Positions 22,568 to 33,784 are shown, numbered from the stretch's first letter. The stretch: 64,000 nt of DNA from Gordonia jinhuaensis (GCF_014639795.1 NZ_BMGC01000007.1:93110-157109); one strand, 5' to 3'. A program made the numbers and translations. Notes: generated by a model from the sequence alone, not told the origin.

Positions 22568-24805
22568 ATGGAACGACTCGTCGTCGCACCGACCGCGCCG
22601 CCGTCGTCGCCGCAGACCGGATCGACCCACGATTCCTCCGGCGCAGCATGCGCACATCACGTCGCCGCCCGGATGTATCGCCCACCGGCCGAATCGGTTT
22701 CGGCCATGCTGAATGCGCATCACATCGCGCTGGTCGGCGCCAGTCCACGACCGGGGTCATTCGGCGAGCGCATGGTGATCGAGGTACTGCGATCGCGCGG
22801 CAACCGAGAGGTCTCGCTGGTGAACCCACGACACACTCGTGTCGCCGACCGGTGCTGTCTGCCCTCACTCGATCACCTCGACACCGCGCCCGACCTGGTG
22901 CTCCTCGGTGTCGGGGACGACGCGCTCGAGAGTCAACTGCGTGCCGCGGCCGACGTGGGTGCGTCCTCGGCGGTGGTCTTCGGCTCGGCGCACGCACCCG
23001 GGCTGCGTGAACGCCTCGCCGACATCTGCGCGGAGGCGGAGATGTCGTTGTGCGGGGCCGGATGTATGGGCTTCTGGAATGTCGGGAAGGGACTGCGCGC
23101 CCTGGGTTACGTCGAGCGCACCGACCTGCCGACGGGGCCGATCACCCTCATCACCCACTCGGGCTCGATGTTCTCGACCATGCTGCGCACCGACCGCGGC
23201 CTGGGTTTCGATCTTGCGGTCTCCTCGGGTCAGGAGATCGTGACGACCACCGCCGACTACGTCGATCATGCCGTGGCCACCGGCCGCACGCGGGTCCTCG
23301 CGCTGATCCTGGAGACAGTGCGCGACGGCGAGCGGCTGCGCGCGTCCCTGCGCAACGCCGTCGCACAGGGAGTTGACGTGGTGATCCTGGCGACCGGGAC
23401 CTCGGCGGCCGGATCGGCAATGGTCGCCGCACATTCCGGTGCGATCGCCGGCGACTTCGCGATGTGGGATGCGCTGTGCGCCGACGTCGGCGCGGTACGC
23501 ACCGGTGACCTCGGCGAGTTCACCGACACGCTCGAACTGTTCTCCTCGCCGCGACGCACCGCACATGCCGCGGGGACGGGGCTGGCCGCCGTCCACGACT
23601 CCGGTGCAGAGCGCAGTCTCCTGGTCGATCTCGCCACGGAGCTCGGCACACCGGTGGCACAGATCACCGAGCAAACCACCGAACGTCTTGCCGCCCGGCT
23701 CGACCCGGGACTGCTGCCGATCAACCCCCTCGACGTGTGGGGTACCGGACACGACTCCCGTGAGTTGTTCAGCTCATGCCTGACCGCATTGAGTGACGAC
23801 CCCGGCGTCGGGGTCGCCGCTCTCGCAGTCGATTTCGTCGCGGAGTATGACGGTGACACCGCCTACGCAGACGCCCTCCTCGACGCGGCCGCCGCCACCG
23901 ACGAGCCGGTCGTTGCCCTCACCGGCCTCCCCTCTGCTCTCGATGCTGCTGTTGCCGCCCGACTGCGAGGAGCGGGCGTACCGGTCCTCGAGGGCATTCG
24001 GTCGGGCCTGCCGGCGCTCGCGCATCTGTTGGACGCACCGCGCCGCCGCGCCCACGCGATTCGTCCGCGCGGCCACGAGATCGACCCCGTGCGGGCACAT
24101 CGGTGGCGCACCAGACTCACCGACCCCACACCGCTCGACACCATCGAGATGACCACACTGCTCGACGATTACGGGATCGACCACCCCTCGACCAGGGAGT
24201 GCACGAGCCTTCCAGAGGTCCTCACGGCCGCCACCGAGATCGGGTGGCCGGTGGCGCTGAAGACGGCGAATCCCGCAGTGGCGCACAAATCCGATGTCGG
24301 CGGGGTCGTACTCGCACTCAGCGACGAGGCGGCACTGTCGCGGGCCTACCTCGCGATGTCGGCCGCCCTCGGCGACCGGGTCACGGTGTCGTCCATGGCG
24401 CCGTCGGGGGTGGAACTCTCCGTGGGAATCGTCGGTGGTGGGCCACTGGGTCCGCTGCTCCTCGTCGCCGCCGGTGGCGTGATGATCGAACTGCTCGCCG
24501 ATCGGGCGGCGGCACTGCCTCCCGTCGACACAGCCACCGCCGCCGAACTGGTGGGCCGGCTACGAATCGCCACGCTTCTACCGGGATTTCGCGGGTCACC
24601 ACCGGTCGACGCCGCGGCGCTGCACAGGCTGATCGTCGCGGTGTCACTGCTGTCGACCGAGATCGGTGATGCGGTGGGCGCCATCGAGTTCAACCCCGTG
24701 ATCGTCACACCCTCGGGAGCGTGCGCGGTCGACACGCTGCTCGTGCCGACGACGATGTCCCCACCGCCACTTCCCCATCATGAGGAGCACACATGTACAG
24801 CCTGA
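22568..24805 (+). CDS. ADP-forming acyl-CoA synthetase (acetate-CoA ligase/ATP-grasp type)
   Basis: A 745-residue fused enzyme that makes an acyl-CoA from a carboxylic acid, CoA and ATP, giving ADP. Order: CoA-binding domain (HHIALVGASPRPGSFGERMVIE, about residue 52), a succinyl-CoA-ligase-like domain with TLITHSGSMFSTML and the phospho-His candidate in MVAAHSGAIAGDFAMWDAL, and a C-terminal ATP-grasp domain from about residue 520 (GWPVALKTANPAVAHKSDVGGVVLAL). The start at 22568 follows a G-rich site and lies downstream of the proposed operator. Its end overlaps the acyl-CoA dehydrogenase by 13 bases, so the pair activates and then desaturates an acid. The acid is unknown. Confidence 0.85.
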   Translation: MERLVVAPTAPPSSPQTGSTHDSSGAACAHHVAARMYRPPAESVSAMLNAHHIALVGASPRPGSFGERMVIEVLRSRGNREVSLVNPRHTRVADRCCLPSLDHLDTAPDLVLLGVGDDALESQLRAAADVGASSAVVFGSAHAPGLRERLADICAEAEMSLCGAGCMGFWNVGKGLRALGYVERTDLPTGPITLITHSGSMFSTMLRTDRGLGFDLAVSSGQEIVTTTADYVDHAVATGRTRVLALILETVRDGERLRASLRNAVAQGVDVVILATGTSAAGSAMVAAHSGAIAGDFAMWDALCADVGAVRTGDLGEFTDTLELFSSPRRTAHAAGTGLAAVHDSGAERSLLVDLATELGTPVAQITEQTTERLAARLDPGLLPINPLDVWGTGHDSRELFSSCLTALSDDPGVGVAALAVDFVAEYDGDTAYADALLDAAAATDEPVVALTGLPSALDAAVAARLRGAGVPVLEGIRSGLPALAHLLDAPRRRAHAIRPRGHEIDPVRAHRWRTRLTDPTPLDTIEMTTLLDDYGIDHPSTRECTSLPEVLTAATEIGWPVALKTANPAVAHKSDVGGVVLALSDEAALSRAYLAMSAALGDRVTVSSMAPSGVELSVGIVGGGPLGPLLLVAAGGVMIELLADRAAALPPVDTATAAELVGRLRIATLLPGFRGSPPVDAAALHRLIVAVSLLSTEIGDAVGAIEFNPVIVTPSGACAVDTLLVPTTMSPPPLPHHEEHTCTA

Positions 24806-26010
24806 GTGCCGACGAGACGCGTCTGCGCGACGCGGCGGCCGAATTCGCCGACGAGCTGATGGTCTACGAAGTACAAGCGGAGATGTCAGGCGGCACACTG
24901 CCTCCCGAGGTCACCACCCGGCTACACAACACGGCACTCGAACGCGGGCTCTACGCCACGAACATGCCCGAGTCGGTGGGCGGGCCAGGCTTGTCGATGC
25001 TGGCGCAGGTACTCGTACAGGAGCAGGTGGGCAGGGTCACCAACGGCCTCGGATGGGTCATGCACACCCCTCCCCAGTGGTGGGCTGCGGTGGCCACCGA
25101 TCATCAACGCCGCCAGTGGCTGCTTCCCGCAGTCGCGGGCCACCGGCATGAGTGCTACGCGATCACAGAGGAATTCGCGGGCTCCGACGTATCGGCCCTG
25201 TCGACCACCGCGGTCCGACGCGGCGACGACTACGTGCTCAACGGGGTCAAATGGCATGTGACGTCCTACAACGTCGCCGACTACGCGATCGTTCAGGCCG
25301 TCCTGCGCGGCGGACCGCACGACGGCGAACACGCTCTGTTCGTGGTCGATCTGCCCTCGCCGGGGATCGAGGTGGTGCGGAGTCCGGCCTACACGCACAC
25401 CATCGCCGACGAACACCCGATCGTGTCGTTCACCGACGTGGTGGTCCCCGCCGACCAGCTGATCGGAGGGGAGGGCGAGGGGATGCTGTTCACCCAGGAC
25501 TGGTTCCGGTTCGAACGGATCATGGTCGCCGCACGGTGTGTCGGCGCAGCCTCGCGTCTGGTCGACGAGATGAGCACGTTCGCCGCCTCGCGTGAGGTGG
25601 GTGGGGTTCGGCTCGGTGAGCATCAGCTGGTGACGGCAATGCTCGCCGACTCGGCCACCGAGCTGTTCGCCGCGCGCTCGATGCTGTACGCGGTGGCGCG
25701 CTGCGTGGACGCCGGCGACGACCGAAAGTCGTTACACGGCAAAGCATCCATGGCAAAGCTGTACTGCTCGGAAATGGCCGGCCGAGTCGCCGACCGCGCG
25801 GTGCAGGTCTTCGGCGGTCGCGGCTACATGCGCGAGAACGTCGCCGAACGGATGTATCGCGAACTCCGAGTCGAGCGGATCTGGGAGGGCGCCAGCGAAC
25901 TGCAGCGGCTCATCGTCGGTCGCGCGCTGCTCAACCGAGGACCACACGCCCTACTCGCGAACACCTGTCAGACAACGCCGTCGGAGGCTGTCGCCACGGC
26001 GGTCTCCTAG
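24793..26010 (+). CDS. Acyl-CoA dehydrogenase
   Basis: A 405-residue flavoprotein that desaturates an acyl-CoA. FAD and substrate segments ECYAITEEFAGSDVSAL and WHVTSYNVADYAIVQAV, and a C-terminal VFGGRGYMRENVAERMYRELR are visible. The catalytic Glu is present in RIWEGASELQRLIVG. A GAGGAG site lies before the ATG inside the end of the synthetase gene, so the two are co-translated. Together with the synthetase it would process a short or branched acid, possibly a betaine-type acid such as gamma-butyrobetaine, given the neighbouring oxygenases; this is inference. Confidence 0.88.
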   Translation: MYSLSADETRLRDAAAEFADELMVYEVQAEMSGGTLPPEVTTRLHNTALERGLYATNMPESVGGPGLSMLAQVLVQEQVGRVTNGLGWVMHTPPQWWAAVATDHQRRQWLLPAVAGHRHECYAITEEFAGSDVSALSTTAVRRGDDYVLNGVKWHVTSYNVADYAIVQAVLRGGPHDGEHALFVVDLPSPGIEVVRSPAYTHTIADEHPIVSFTDVVVPADQLIGGEGEGMLFTQDWFRFERIMVAARCVGAASRLVDEMSTFAASREVGGVRLGEHQLVTAMLADSATELFAARSMLYAVARCVDAGDDRKSLHGKASMAKLYCSEMAGRVADRAVQVFGGRGYMRENVAERMYRELRVERIWEGASELQRLIVGRALLNRGPHALLANTCQTTPSEAVATAVS

Positions 26011-26053
26011 ACTCGCCTCCCGCAATCCCGCCCGACTGTCGATCACGACCGTC

Positions 26054-26104
26054 TGTCCACCACTCCCACCTGTCCACCACTCCCAACTATCCACCACGAC
26101 CGCT
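26054..26104 (+). repeat. Three tandem 17-bp repeats before the cupin gene
   Basis: Units at 26054, 26071 and 26088, of the form TGTCCACCACTCCCANC; the first two differ at one base and the third is diverged. They lie between the acyl-CoA dehydrogenase and cupin genes. A direct-repeat binding site or slippage product are both possible. Confidence 0.6.
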
Positions 26105-26144
26105 CCACCATCACGCACTCTTATCACCCGACGAAAGGTCCATC

Positions 26145-26510
26145 ATGTCAACAGAATCCCCTGCGACTGCGGTAGCCACCATCCTGGTCTCCGACCCGAC
26201 ATCCATCGAACTCGAGGACTGGGGGCCATTACCCGAGGCGACCGGTGCGCCGATGGCGACCGCGGGCATCACCTTGTGGACGGGTGAGAACGGTGCCGAG
26301 GTGGGCCTGTGGAAGTGCGCACCCGGGCCATCTCGCTGGCTGCAGGAGGAGAACGAGTTCATCACCGTCATCACCGGCCGGATGACCGTCACCGAGGACG
26401 GCGGCGAATCCTATGAGGTGAAGGCCGGCGAGAGCGCCTTCTTCCCGAAGGGCTGGTCCGGCGTGTGGGATCTGCACGAGGAGATCCTGAAGGTCTTCGC
26501 GATCTTCTGA
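26145..26510 (+). CDS. Cupin protein (DUF861-like)
   Basis: A 121-residue single-domain cupin. The barrel runs from GITLWTGENGAEVGLWKCAPG through EENEFITVITGRMTVTEDGGESYEVKAGESAFFPKGWSGVW (read in parts). The first cupin motif lacks the usual His-x-His, having W/E at that place, so metal binding may be lost or altered. DUF861 members include ureidoglycine aminohydrolase-like and amine-catabolism accessory proteins. A GAAAGG site precedes the ATG. It ends the amine locus and is tail-to-tail with the AraC gene, so its role is uncertain. Confidence 0.78.
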   Translation: MSTESPATAVATILVSDPTSIELEDWGPLPEATGAPMATAGITLWTGENGAEVGLWKCAPGPSRWLQEENEFITVITGRMTVTEDGGESYEVKAGESAFFPKGWSGVWDLHEEILKVFAIF

Positions 26511-26513
26511 TCC

Positions 26514-27269
26514 TCACCGTATGGGGGCGGCGCACAGTCGATGGATGCCTGGTGTCGTCCCCATCGCTCGGCGGAACGCGTCGACGAATGCGCTCGCCGT
26601 CGCCCACCCGCAGGCGTGCGCAGTATGGGTGACCGTCGCCCCGTCCGCCAGCAGCACCATCGCCGCGAACACCCGAATCTTGGTGCGCCACTGCGGATAG
26701 GTCATCTCGAACTCCGACCGGAACAGGCGCGAGAGGGTCCGCTCGCTGGTGTTCACCTCGGCGGCAAGCTGGCCGAGCGTTCTCGGGCGCGACAGATCAC
26801 TGTTCACCACAGCGCAGGCCGCCACCAGCCGCGGGTCGGTGGCGTTGGGCAGCATCAGCGGCTGGGCGAGGCCGCGACGGAGCCTCGCCGAGAGCAAGGT
26901 GCGCATCGCCGGGATCTCCGCACTCGGGGCGTCGGGAGCGCAGATGGCCACGATCAGTTCCCGCACCAAGCCCTCGACGGTGATGATGGCCGGCATGTCC
27001 TCGGGCAGATGCGGCGGAAGCGTCTCGAAACCCACCGTGTGGAACTCGCAGTGTCCGTAGAAGCGGTGCTCGTGCCAGATCCCCGACGGCACCCACAGTG
27101 CGCTCTGGACCGATGCCACCCAGGCACCCCGATCAGTCTGGATGGCGAGCACGCCGCCGGTGACATAGATCAGCTGATGGCCGTTGTGCACATGACGATC
27201 GATGACGTCACCACCGGCCCGTCGCTCCGTCATGGCGGACGGCAACGGCAGGTGGCGGATTTCCGACAT
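26514..27269 (-). CDS. AraC-family regulator, NimR-like
   Basis: A 251-residue regulator with an N-terminal cupin sensor (DRHVHNGHQLIYVTGGVLAIQT) and a C-terminal double helix-turn-helix (TLGQLAAEVNTSERTLSRLFRSEFEMTYPQWRTKIRV... HACGWATASAFVDAFRRAMGTTPG; segments quoted in part). It is divergent from an MFS exporter gene, 55 bases apart, the same arrangement as the NimR/NimT pair of E. coli, where the regulator controls the transporter. The ATG at 27269 gives the usual length; an upstream start would overlap the exporter. Confidence 0.85.
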   Translation of the reverse strand: MSEIRHLPLPSAMTERRAGGDVIDRHVHNGHQLIYVTGGVLAIQTDRGAWVASVQSALWVPSGIWHEHRFYGHCEFHTVGFETLPPHLPEDMPAIITVEGLVRELIVAICAPDAPSAEIPAMRTLLSARLRRGLAQPLMLPNATDPRLVAACAVVNSDLSRPRTLGQLAAEVNTSERTLSRLFRSEFEMTYPQWRTKIRVFAAMVLLADGATVTHTAHACGWATASAFVDAFRRAMGTTPGIHRLCAAPIR

Positions 27270-27324
27270 AACTGGGCAGATTACCGGAAGCGAGCAGGAT
27301 GACCTGCCCGCGATCCTGATCGTC

Positions 27325-28521
27325 ATGTCCAGTGAATCCCTCTCGACCACCAGTGACGGCCCCTCGACGGGGGCGGCGCCCGCAGGCCACGGGGCCTGGC
27401 GCCGGATGCGGCTGTGGGTATTCGCCCACGCCGTCGATGACTTCTACCAGGGCCTCATCCCTGCTGCAGTGCCGTTCTTCGTACTCGAGCGCCACTTCAG
27501 CTACTCGCAGGCCTCCGGTCTGGCCCTCGCCGCGACGCTCGGCGGCGCACTCCCGCAGATCGGCATCGGTCTGCTCGCCGACCGTCGCCGGATGCCGTGG
27601 ATGGCACCGGCGGGGATCGCCCTGGCCGGTGCCGGCGCCGGACTCGCGGGCCTGTTCTCCGACTACGCGGTGGTGTTCATACTCCTGTTGCTCTCCGGTG
27701 TGGGGGTGGCGATGTTCCACCCACCCGCCGGGCGCGACGCCCGCATCAGCGCGGGCGGCAGCGCCACCGCGATGAGCTACTTCGCCGCGGGCGGCAGCGT
27801 CGGGTTCTTCATCGCGCCCGCACTCGTGACGCCGGCGCTGGACGGACTGGGACTGGGCGCCACAGCGCTGTTCATCCCGCCGGCGATACTGATGGGGTTC
27901 GTGCTGCTGCGTGCACACCACCGCGCCCCGGTGGTACTCCACGGCGTCACAACCGCACACGCCGGCACCGACCGCTGGCGACTGTTCTCCACGCTGACCG
28001 CCGTCGAGGTCATCCGCTCGACGATCTTCTTCGGCCTCAACACTTTTGTCTCGCTGTACTGGATCCGCCATCTCGGCGCGAGCAGCGCGGTCGGCGGGGT
28101 CGCACTCACTCTGTTACTGGCCGGCGGGGTCGTGGGCACTCTCGTGGGCGGCCGGCTCGCCGACCGGATCGGGCTGGTGCGCACGGTTCAGGTGGGCAGT
28201 GCAGCGATGTTGCCCGCGCTCTGGCTGCTGCTGGCCACACACGACTACCACGCGGCGCTACCGGTGGTCGCGCTCGTCGGACTCGTGGGCAACATCCCTT
28301 TTGCGGTGCTGGTGAAACTCGGTCAGGACTACCTGCCGACCCGCCCGGGTACCGCCGCAGGCGTCACCCTCGGACTCGCGGTCAGTGCCGGTGGCCTGTT
28401 CATGCCGATTCTCGGTGCCATCGCCGATCAGCACGGTCCGCGCGGTGCGCTCGTCGCGCTGGCATTCCTCCCGATCGTCGCCGCTGCCCTGTCGTCCATG
28501 CTGCGCGAGGTCGGTGACTGA
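27325..28521 (+). CDS. MFS transporter, fosmidomycin-resistance (Fsr)-like
   Basis: A 398-residue protein with 12 predicted spans. HAVDDFYQGLIPAAVPFFV is the N-terminal signature of the Fsr branch of the major facilitator family (here the third residue pair is HAVDDFY), followed by the cytoplasmic loop LLADRRRMP, MFHPPAGRDA and LADRIGLVRTV. Family members export drugs or small solutes by proton antiport. The start at 27325 gives a normal N-terminus. Regulation by the divergent AraC protein is likely. Convergent with ispE, with a shared hairpin between. Confidence 0.85.
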   Translation: MSSESLSTTSDGPSTGAAPAGHGAWRRMRLWVFAHAVDDFYQGLIPAAVPFFVLERHFSYSQASGLALAATLGGALPQIGIGLLADRRRMPWMAPAGIALAGAGAGLAGLFSDYAVVFILLLLSGVGVAMFHPPAGRDARISAGGSATAMSYFAAGGSVGFFIAPALVTPALDGLGLGATALFIPPAILMGFVLLRAHHRAPVVLHGVTTAHAGTDRWRLFSTLTAVEVIRSTIFFGLNTFVSLYWIRHLGASSAVGGVALTLLLAGGVVGTLVGGRLADRIGLVRTVQVGSAAMLPALWLLLATHDYHAALPVVALVGLVGNIPFAVLVKLGQDYLPTRPGTAAGVTLGLAVSAGGLFMPILGAIADQHGPRGALVALAFLPIVAAALSSMLREVGD

Positions 28522-28536
28522 GGAAGCCGCACCCGC

Positions 28537-28571
28537 GACCGGTGGCCCCGACTCCGCCCGGGCCACCGGTC
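28537..28571. terminator. Bidirectional hairpin between the MFS gene and ispE
   Basis: Perfect 12-bp stem, GACCGGTGGCCC at 28537-28548 with 28560-28571, 11-base loop. It overlaps the ispE stop codon region and is the last sequence before both convergent stops. Confidence 0.6.
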
Positions 28572-29493
28572 AGTCGTTGTCCACGCGTGCGCCGGCTACC
28601 GGGCCGGAGGCGGTGCGCACAGCCGAAGCGACTCCGGCACCGGACAATTCGGCCGCCACACCGATGGCGTGTGAGGCGTCTGAGCAGATGAAAACACATG
28701 TCGGGCCCGAACCCGACACGATGCCGGTCAGTGCTCCAGCATCGATCCCGGCGCGCAGCGTCCGGCGCAGCGCAGGCCGAAGGGAGATCGCGGCGGGCTG
28801 CAGATCATTGCGCATCGCCGCTGCGACCCGCTCGGGGTCACCCGCAGCGAGCGCCGACAACAACGCATCCGGCGGTTCGAGTTCGGCCGGACCCGATCCG
28901 CGCTCGGCGTGCAGACGGTCGAGCTCGCGGTACACCGCCGGGGTCGACAATCCCTCGCGTGATGCGGCGATGACCCAATGCAGTTCGCCTCGCGACAACG
29001 CCGGTGTGAGGCGCTCGCCGCGGCCGTGCCCCACAGCGGTGCCGCCCTGCAGGGAGAACGGAACGTCACTGCCGAGTTCCGCGGCGATCGACATCAGCTC
29101 CGAGCGCTCGACGTCGAGCCGCCACAGCCGAGTCAGGCCCAACAGCGCCGCGGCGGCATCAGCACTGCCACCGGCCATACCGCCGGCCACCGGGATGCCC
29201 TTCTCGATCTCGATGTGCACGGCAGGCTCGATCCCGGCGCGGCGGGCCAGCACCACCGCAGCCTGTGCGGCCAGATTCGAGGCGTCGGCCGGGACCCCCG
29301 CGGCACCGTCCCCGCGCACCGACACCGTCAGCTCCTCGGCGGGCGCCAGTCGCACCACATCGGTGAGCGAGACGGCGTGAAAAACGGTCAGCAGATCGTG
29401 ATACCCGTCGGCACGCAGATCGCCGACGCCCAGATGGAGGTTGATCTTGGCGGGCACACGCACGACCACCGCTCGCGGAACCACTGACAGCAC
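28570..29493 (-). CDS. ispE: 4-diphosphocytidyl-2-C-methyl-D-erythritol kinase
   Basis: Phosphorylates CDP-methylerythritol in the non-mevalonate isoprenoid pathway. GHMP kinase of 307 residues: substrate Lys region [17 protein letters not shown] loop [20 protein letters not shown] and the C-terminal [13 protein letters not shown] start. In M. tuberculosis it follows rsmA directly; here an F420-type gene on the other strand separates them. Confidence 0.95.
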   Translation of the reverse strand: MLSVVPRAVVVRVPAKINLHLGVGDLRADGYHDLLTVFHAVSLTDVVRLAPAEELTVSVRGDGAAGVPADASNLAAQAAVVLARRAGIEPAVHIEIEKGIPVAGGMAGGSADAAAALLGLTRLWRLDVERSELMSIAAELGSDVPFSLQGGTAVGHGRGERLTPALSRGELHWVIAASREGLSTPAVYRELDRLHAERGSGPAELEPPDALLSALAAGDPERVAAAMRNDLQPAAISLRPALRRTLRAGIDAGALTGIVSGSGPTCVFICSDASHAIGVAAELSGAGVASAVRTASGPVAGARVDND

Positions 29494-29712
29494 GGTGCAA
29501 GCCTAATCGGCGGGTGCATGCTCACCCGACCGGTGGCGGTCGGTCGCGATGAGAGACGCGACACCACCGGGCGCCCGCGTACGGTGGTGACGGCAACCGA
29601 GATTCGGCGAGACCGATGTCTGCCACGCGTCACGGTGCTGTTCTCGGGTCCAGTACACGGCCCATACACGCCATCCCGATCTGTCGTGGCTGACTCGAGA
29701 AAGCAGGCGATC

Positions 29713-30702
29713 ATGGCCGTCCGATTCGGCTACACACTCATGACCGAACAAGCCGGACCGCGACAACTGGTCGCCGATGCCGTCCGCGCCGAGGCCGCAG
29801 GGTTCGACTTCGAAGTCTCCAGCGACCACTACTTCCCGTGGCTGTCGTCGCAGGGTCATGCACCCTATGCGTGGACTGTTCTCGGCGCGGTCGCGCAGGC
29901 GACCGAACGCGTCGAGCTGATGACCTATGTGACCTGTCCGACCATCCGCTACCACCCGGCGATCGTCGCGCAGAAGGCCGCAACCTTGCAGATTCTCGCC
30001 GAGGGCCGCTTCACGCTGGGACTCGGCAGTGGCGAGAACCTCAACGAGCACGTGGTCGGCGAGGGCTGGCCGGCGGTCGGCGACCGGCAGCTGATGTTGG
30101 TGGAGGCGATCGAGATCATCCGCGCGCTGCACGAGGGCGGACTGCTCGATTATCGCGGCGAGTTCTTCCAGGTCGATTCGGCCAAGATCTGGGATCTGCC
30201 CGACGAGGGGGTACCGATCGGTGTGGCCGTGGCCGGTGAGCGTGCGATCTCGGAGTTCGCACCGATCGCCGATCACCTGATCGCGACCGAACCCGACCCG
30301 TCGCTGGTGTCGATGTGGAATGACGTCGAGGGGGCGCCCACGATCGGTGCCCCGGCACGTGCCATCGGTCAGATCCCCATCTGCTGGGACCGCGACCGCG
30401 ACGCCGCGCGGGAGCGCGCCCACGATCAGTTCCGCTGGTTCGGCGGCGGGTGGGACGTCAACTCCGATCTGCGCACCACCGCCGGCTTCGCCGCTGCGAC
30501 GCAGTTCATCACCCCCGACGATGTGGCCGGCTCGATTCCCTGCGGACCCGATCTCGACGAGATCGTCGAGGCGATGAGCGCCTATTGGAAGGCAGGTTTC
30601 ACCGACATCGCTCTGGTGCAGGTGGGCGCGGAGTCGCAGCAGGCATTCTTCGACGAGGCCGCACAACCGTTGTTGGAGAAACTCCGGTCAGCCGCAGCCT
30701 GA
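29713..30702 (+). CDS. F420-dependent luciferase-like oxidoreductase (TIGR03557 type)
   Basis: A 329-residue bacterial luciferase-like TIM barrel. RFGYTLMTEQAGPRQLV, DFEVSSDHYFPWLSSQG and the LGLGSGENLNEHVVG segment are the pattern of the F420-dependent glucose-6-phosphate dehydrogenase branch, though the 'ENLNEHVVG' variant marks the TIGR03557 family, whose substrates are mostly unknown. Residues for F420 cannot be proven by eye. It lies between ispE and rsmA, facing the opposite way, at a place where most relatives have no gene. Start 29713 is the first ATG giving a normal N-terminus. Confidence 0.8.
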   Translation: MAVRFGYTLMTEQAGPRQLVADAVRAEAAGFDFEVSSDHYFPWLSSQGHAPYAWTVLGAVAQATERVELMTYVTCPTIRYHPAIVAQKAATLQILAEGRFTLGLGSGENLNEHVVGEGWPAVGDRQLMLVEAIEIIRALHEGGLLDYRGEFFQVDSAKIWDLPDEGVPIGVAVAGERAISEFAPIADHLIATEPDPSLVSMWNDVEGAPTIGAPARAIGQIPICWDRDRDAARERAHDQFRWFGGGWDVNSDLRTTAGFAAATQFITPDDVAGSIPCGPDLDEIVEAMSAYWKAGFTDIALVQVGAESQQAFFDEAAQPLLEKLRSAAA

Positions 30703-30725
30703 CCGAGTCGCCGCAGCAGCTGGGC

Positions 30726-32800
<2,075 letters not shown>

Positions 32801-32941
32801 TTATCCGCGAGATCACGAACACAACACGAACTACGCTCGTGTGATCGCGGTGAAGGCTCCCGACAGCGCATCCGACCGGCGTAAACCGGACGTAGCGACC
32901 GCTGACGGACCCTTCGATCACAGTACGATAACGAAACGTGG

Positions 32942-33784
32942 TTACGTTGGCAACGGGATGGAATACGCGTCGCAGGCATTCGCGGTGACGGCATCGGCCA
33001 GCACCTGCTCGTCGACGCCCAGGATCCCGGCGAGTCCGCGAACGGTATAGGGCAGCACATAGGACTGATTCGGCGCCCCGCGGAACGGATGCGGGGTGAG
33101 AAACGGTGCGTCGGTCTCCACCAGGATCTGCGACAACGGCACCTCTCGGGCCGCCTCCTGCAACGAGGCCGCATTGGTGAAGGTGACCGTTCCCGCGAAG
33201 CTCAGGTAGTAGCCGCGCCAGACGCATTCTCGTGCGATATCGGCGTCGCCGGAGAAGCAGTGCATGATCACGGTGTCCGGGTCGCCCTCGGCGGCGAGGA
33301 TGTCGAGTAGATCCTCATCGGCGTCGCGGTTGTGGATCATCAGCGGCTTGCCCACCCGCTTGGCCAGGTCGATATGCCAGGCGAAGGACTGCGCTTGGGT
33401 CGCCTTGTCGGCGGTGTCGGGATCCTTGCCGATCCAGTAGTAGTCCAGGCCGGTCTCACCGACGGCGACCGTGCGGGGACGCCGAGCCATCTCCTCGAGT
33501 TCCACCTTCGCGGCCTCGTCGAGATCGCCGGCATGGGTGGGGTGCAGTGCGACGGCGGCGTAGGCCCGCACATCCCAGTCAGAGGCGTCCACGGCCCAGC
33601 GTGCGTCGACCATGTCGTCGGCGACGGTGACCACCCGCGCCACTCCCACCGACTCGGCGCGATCGAGGATGGCCTTCACCGAGGCGGGGTCACGACCCCC
33701 GCATGCCGCCAGGTGCGTGTGGGCGTCGATGAGGGGGAACAGCCGATCCGGGTCGGCCGGCGGTTCTCTGCGCTTACGGCTCAC
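32942..33784 (-). CDS. tatD: TatD-family metal-dependent hydrolase / DNase
   Basis: A 280-residue amidohydrolase-fold nuclease. Metal ligands are seen in LIDAHTHLAACGG, VGETGLDYYW, MIHNRDADEDLLDIL and IMHCFSGD, and the late VETDAPFLTPHPFRG. TatD enzymes act as 3'-5' DNases or deoxyribonucleases. Start GTG at 33784 overlaps the stop of the PhzF gene by four bases. It is followed by rpfB, the normal mycobacterial order. Confidence 0.92.
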   Translation of the reverse strand: MSRKRREPPADPDRLFPLIDAHTHLAACGGRDPASVKAILDRAESVGVARVVTVADDMVDARWAVDASDWDVRAYAAVALHPTHAGDLDEAAKVELEEMARRPRTVAVGETGLDYYWIGKDPDTADKATQAQSFAWHIDLAKRVGKPLMIHNRDADEDLLDILAAEGDPDTVIMHCFSGDADIARECVWRGYYLSFAGTVTFTNAASLQEAAREVPLSQILVETDAPFLTPHPFRGAPNQSYVLPYTVRGLAGILGVDEQVLADAVTANACDAYSIPLPT

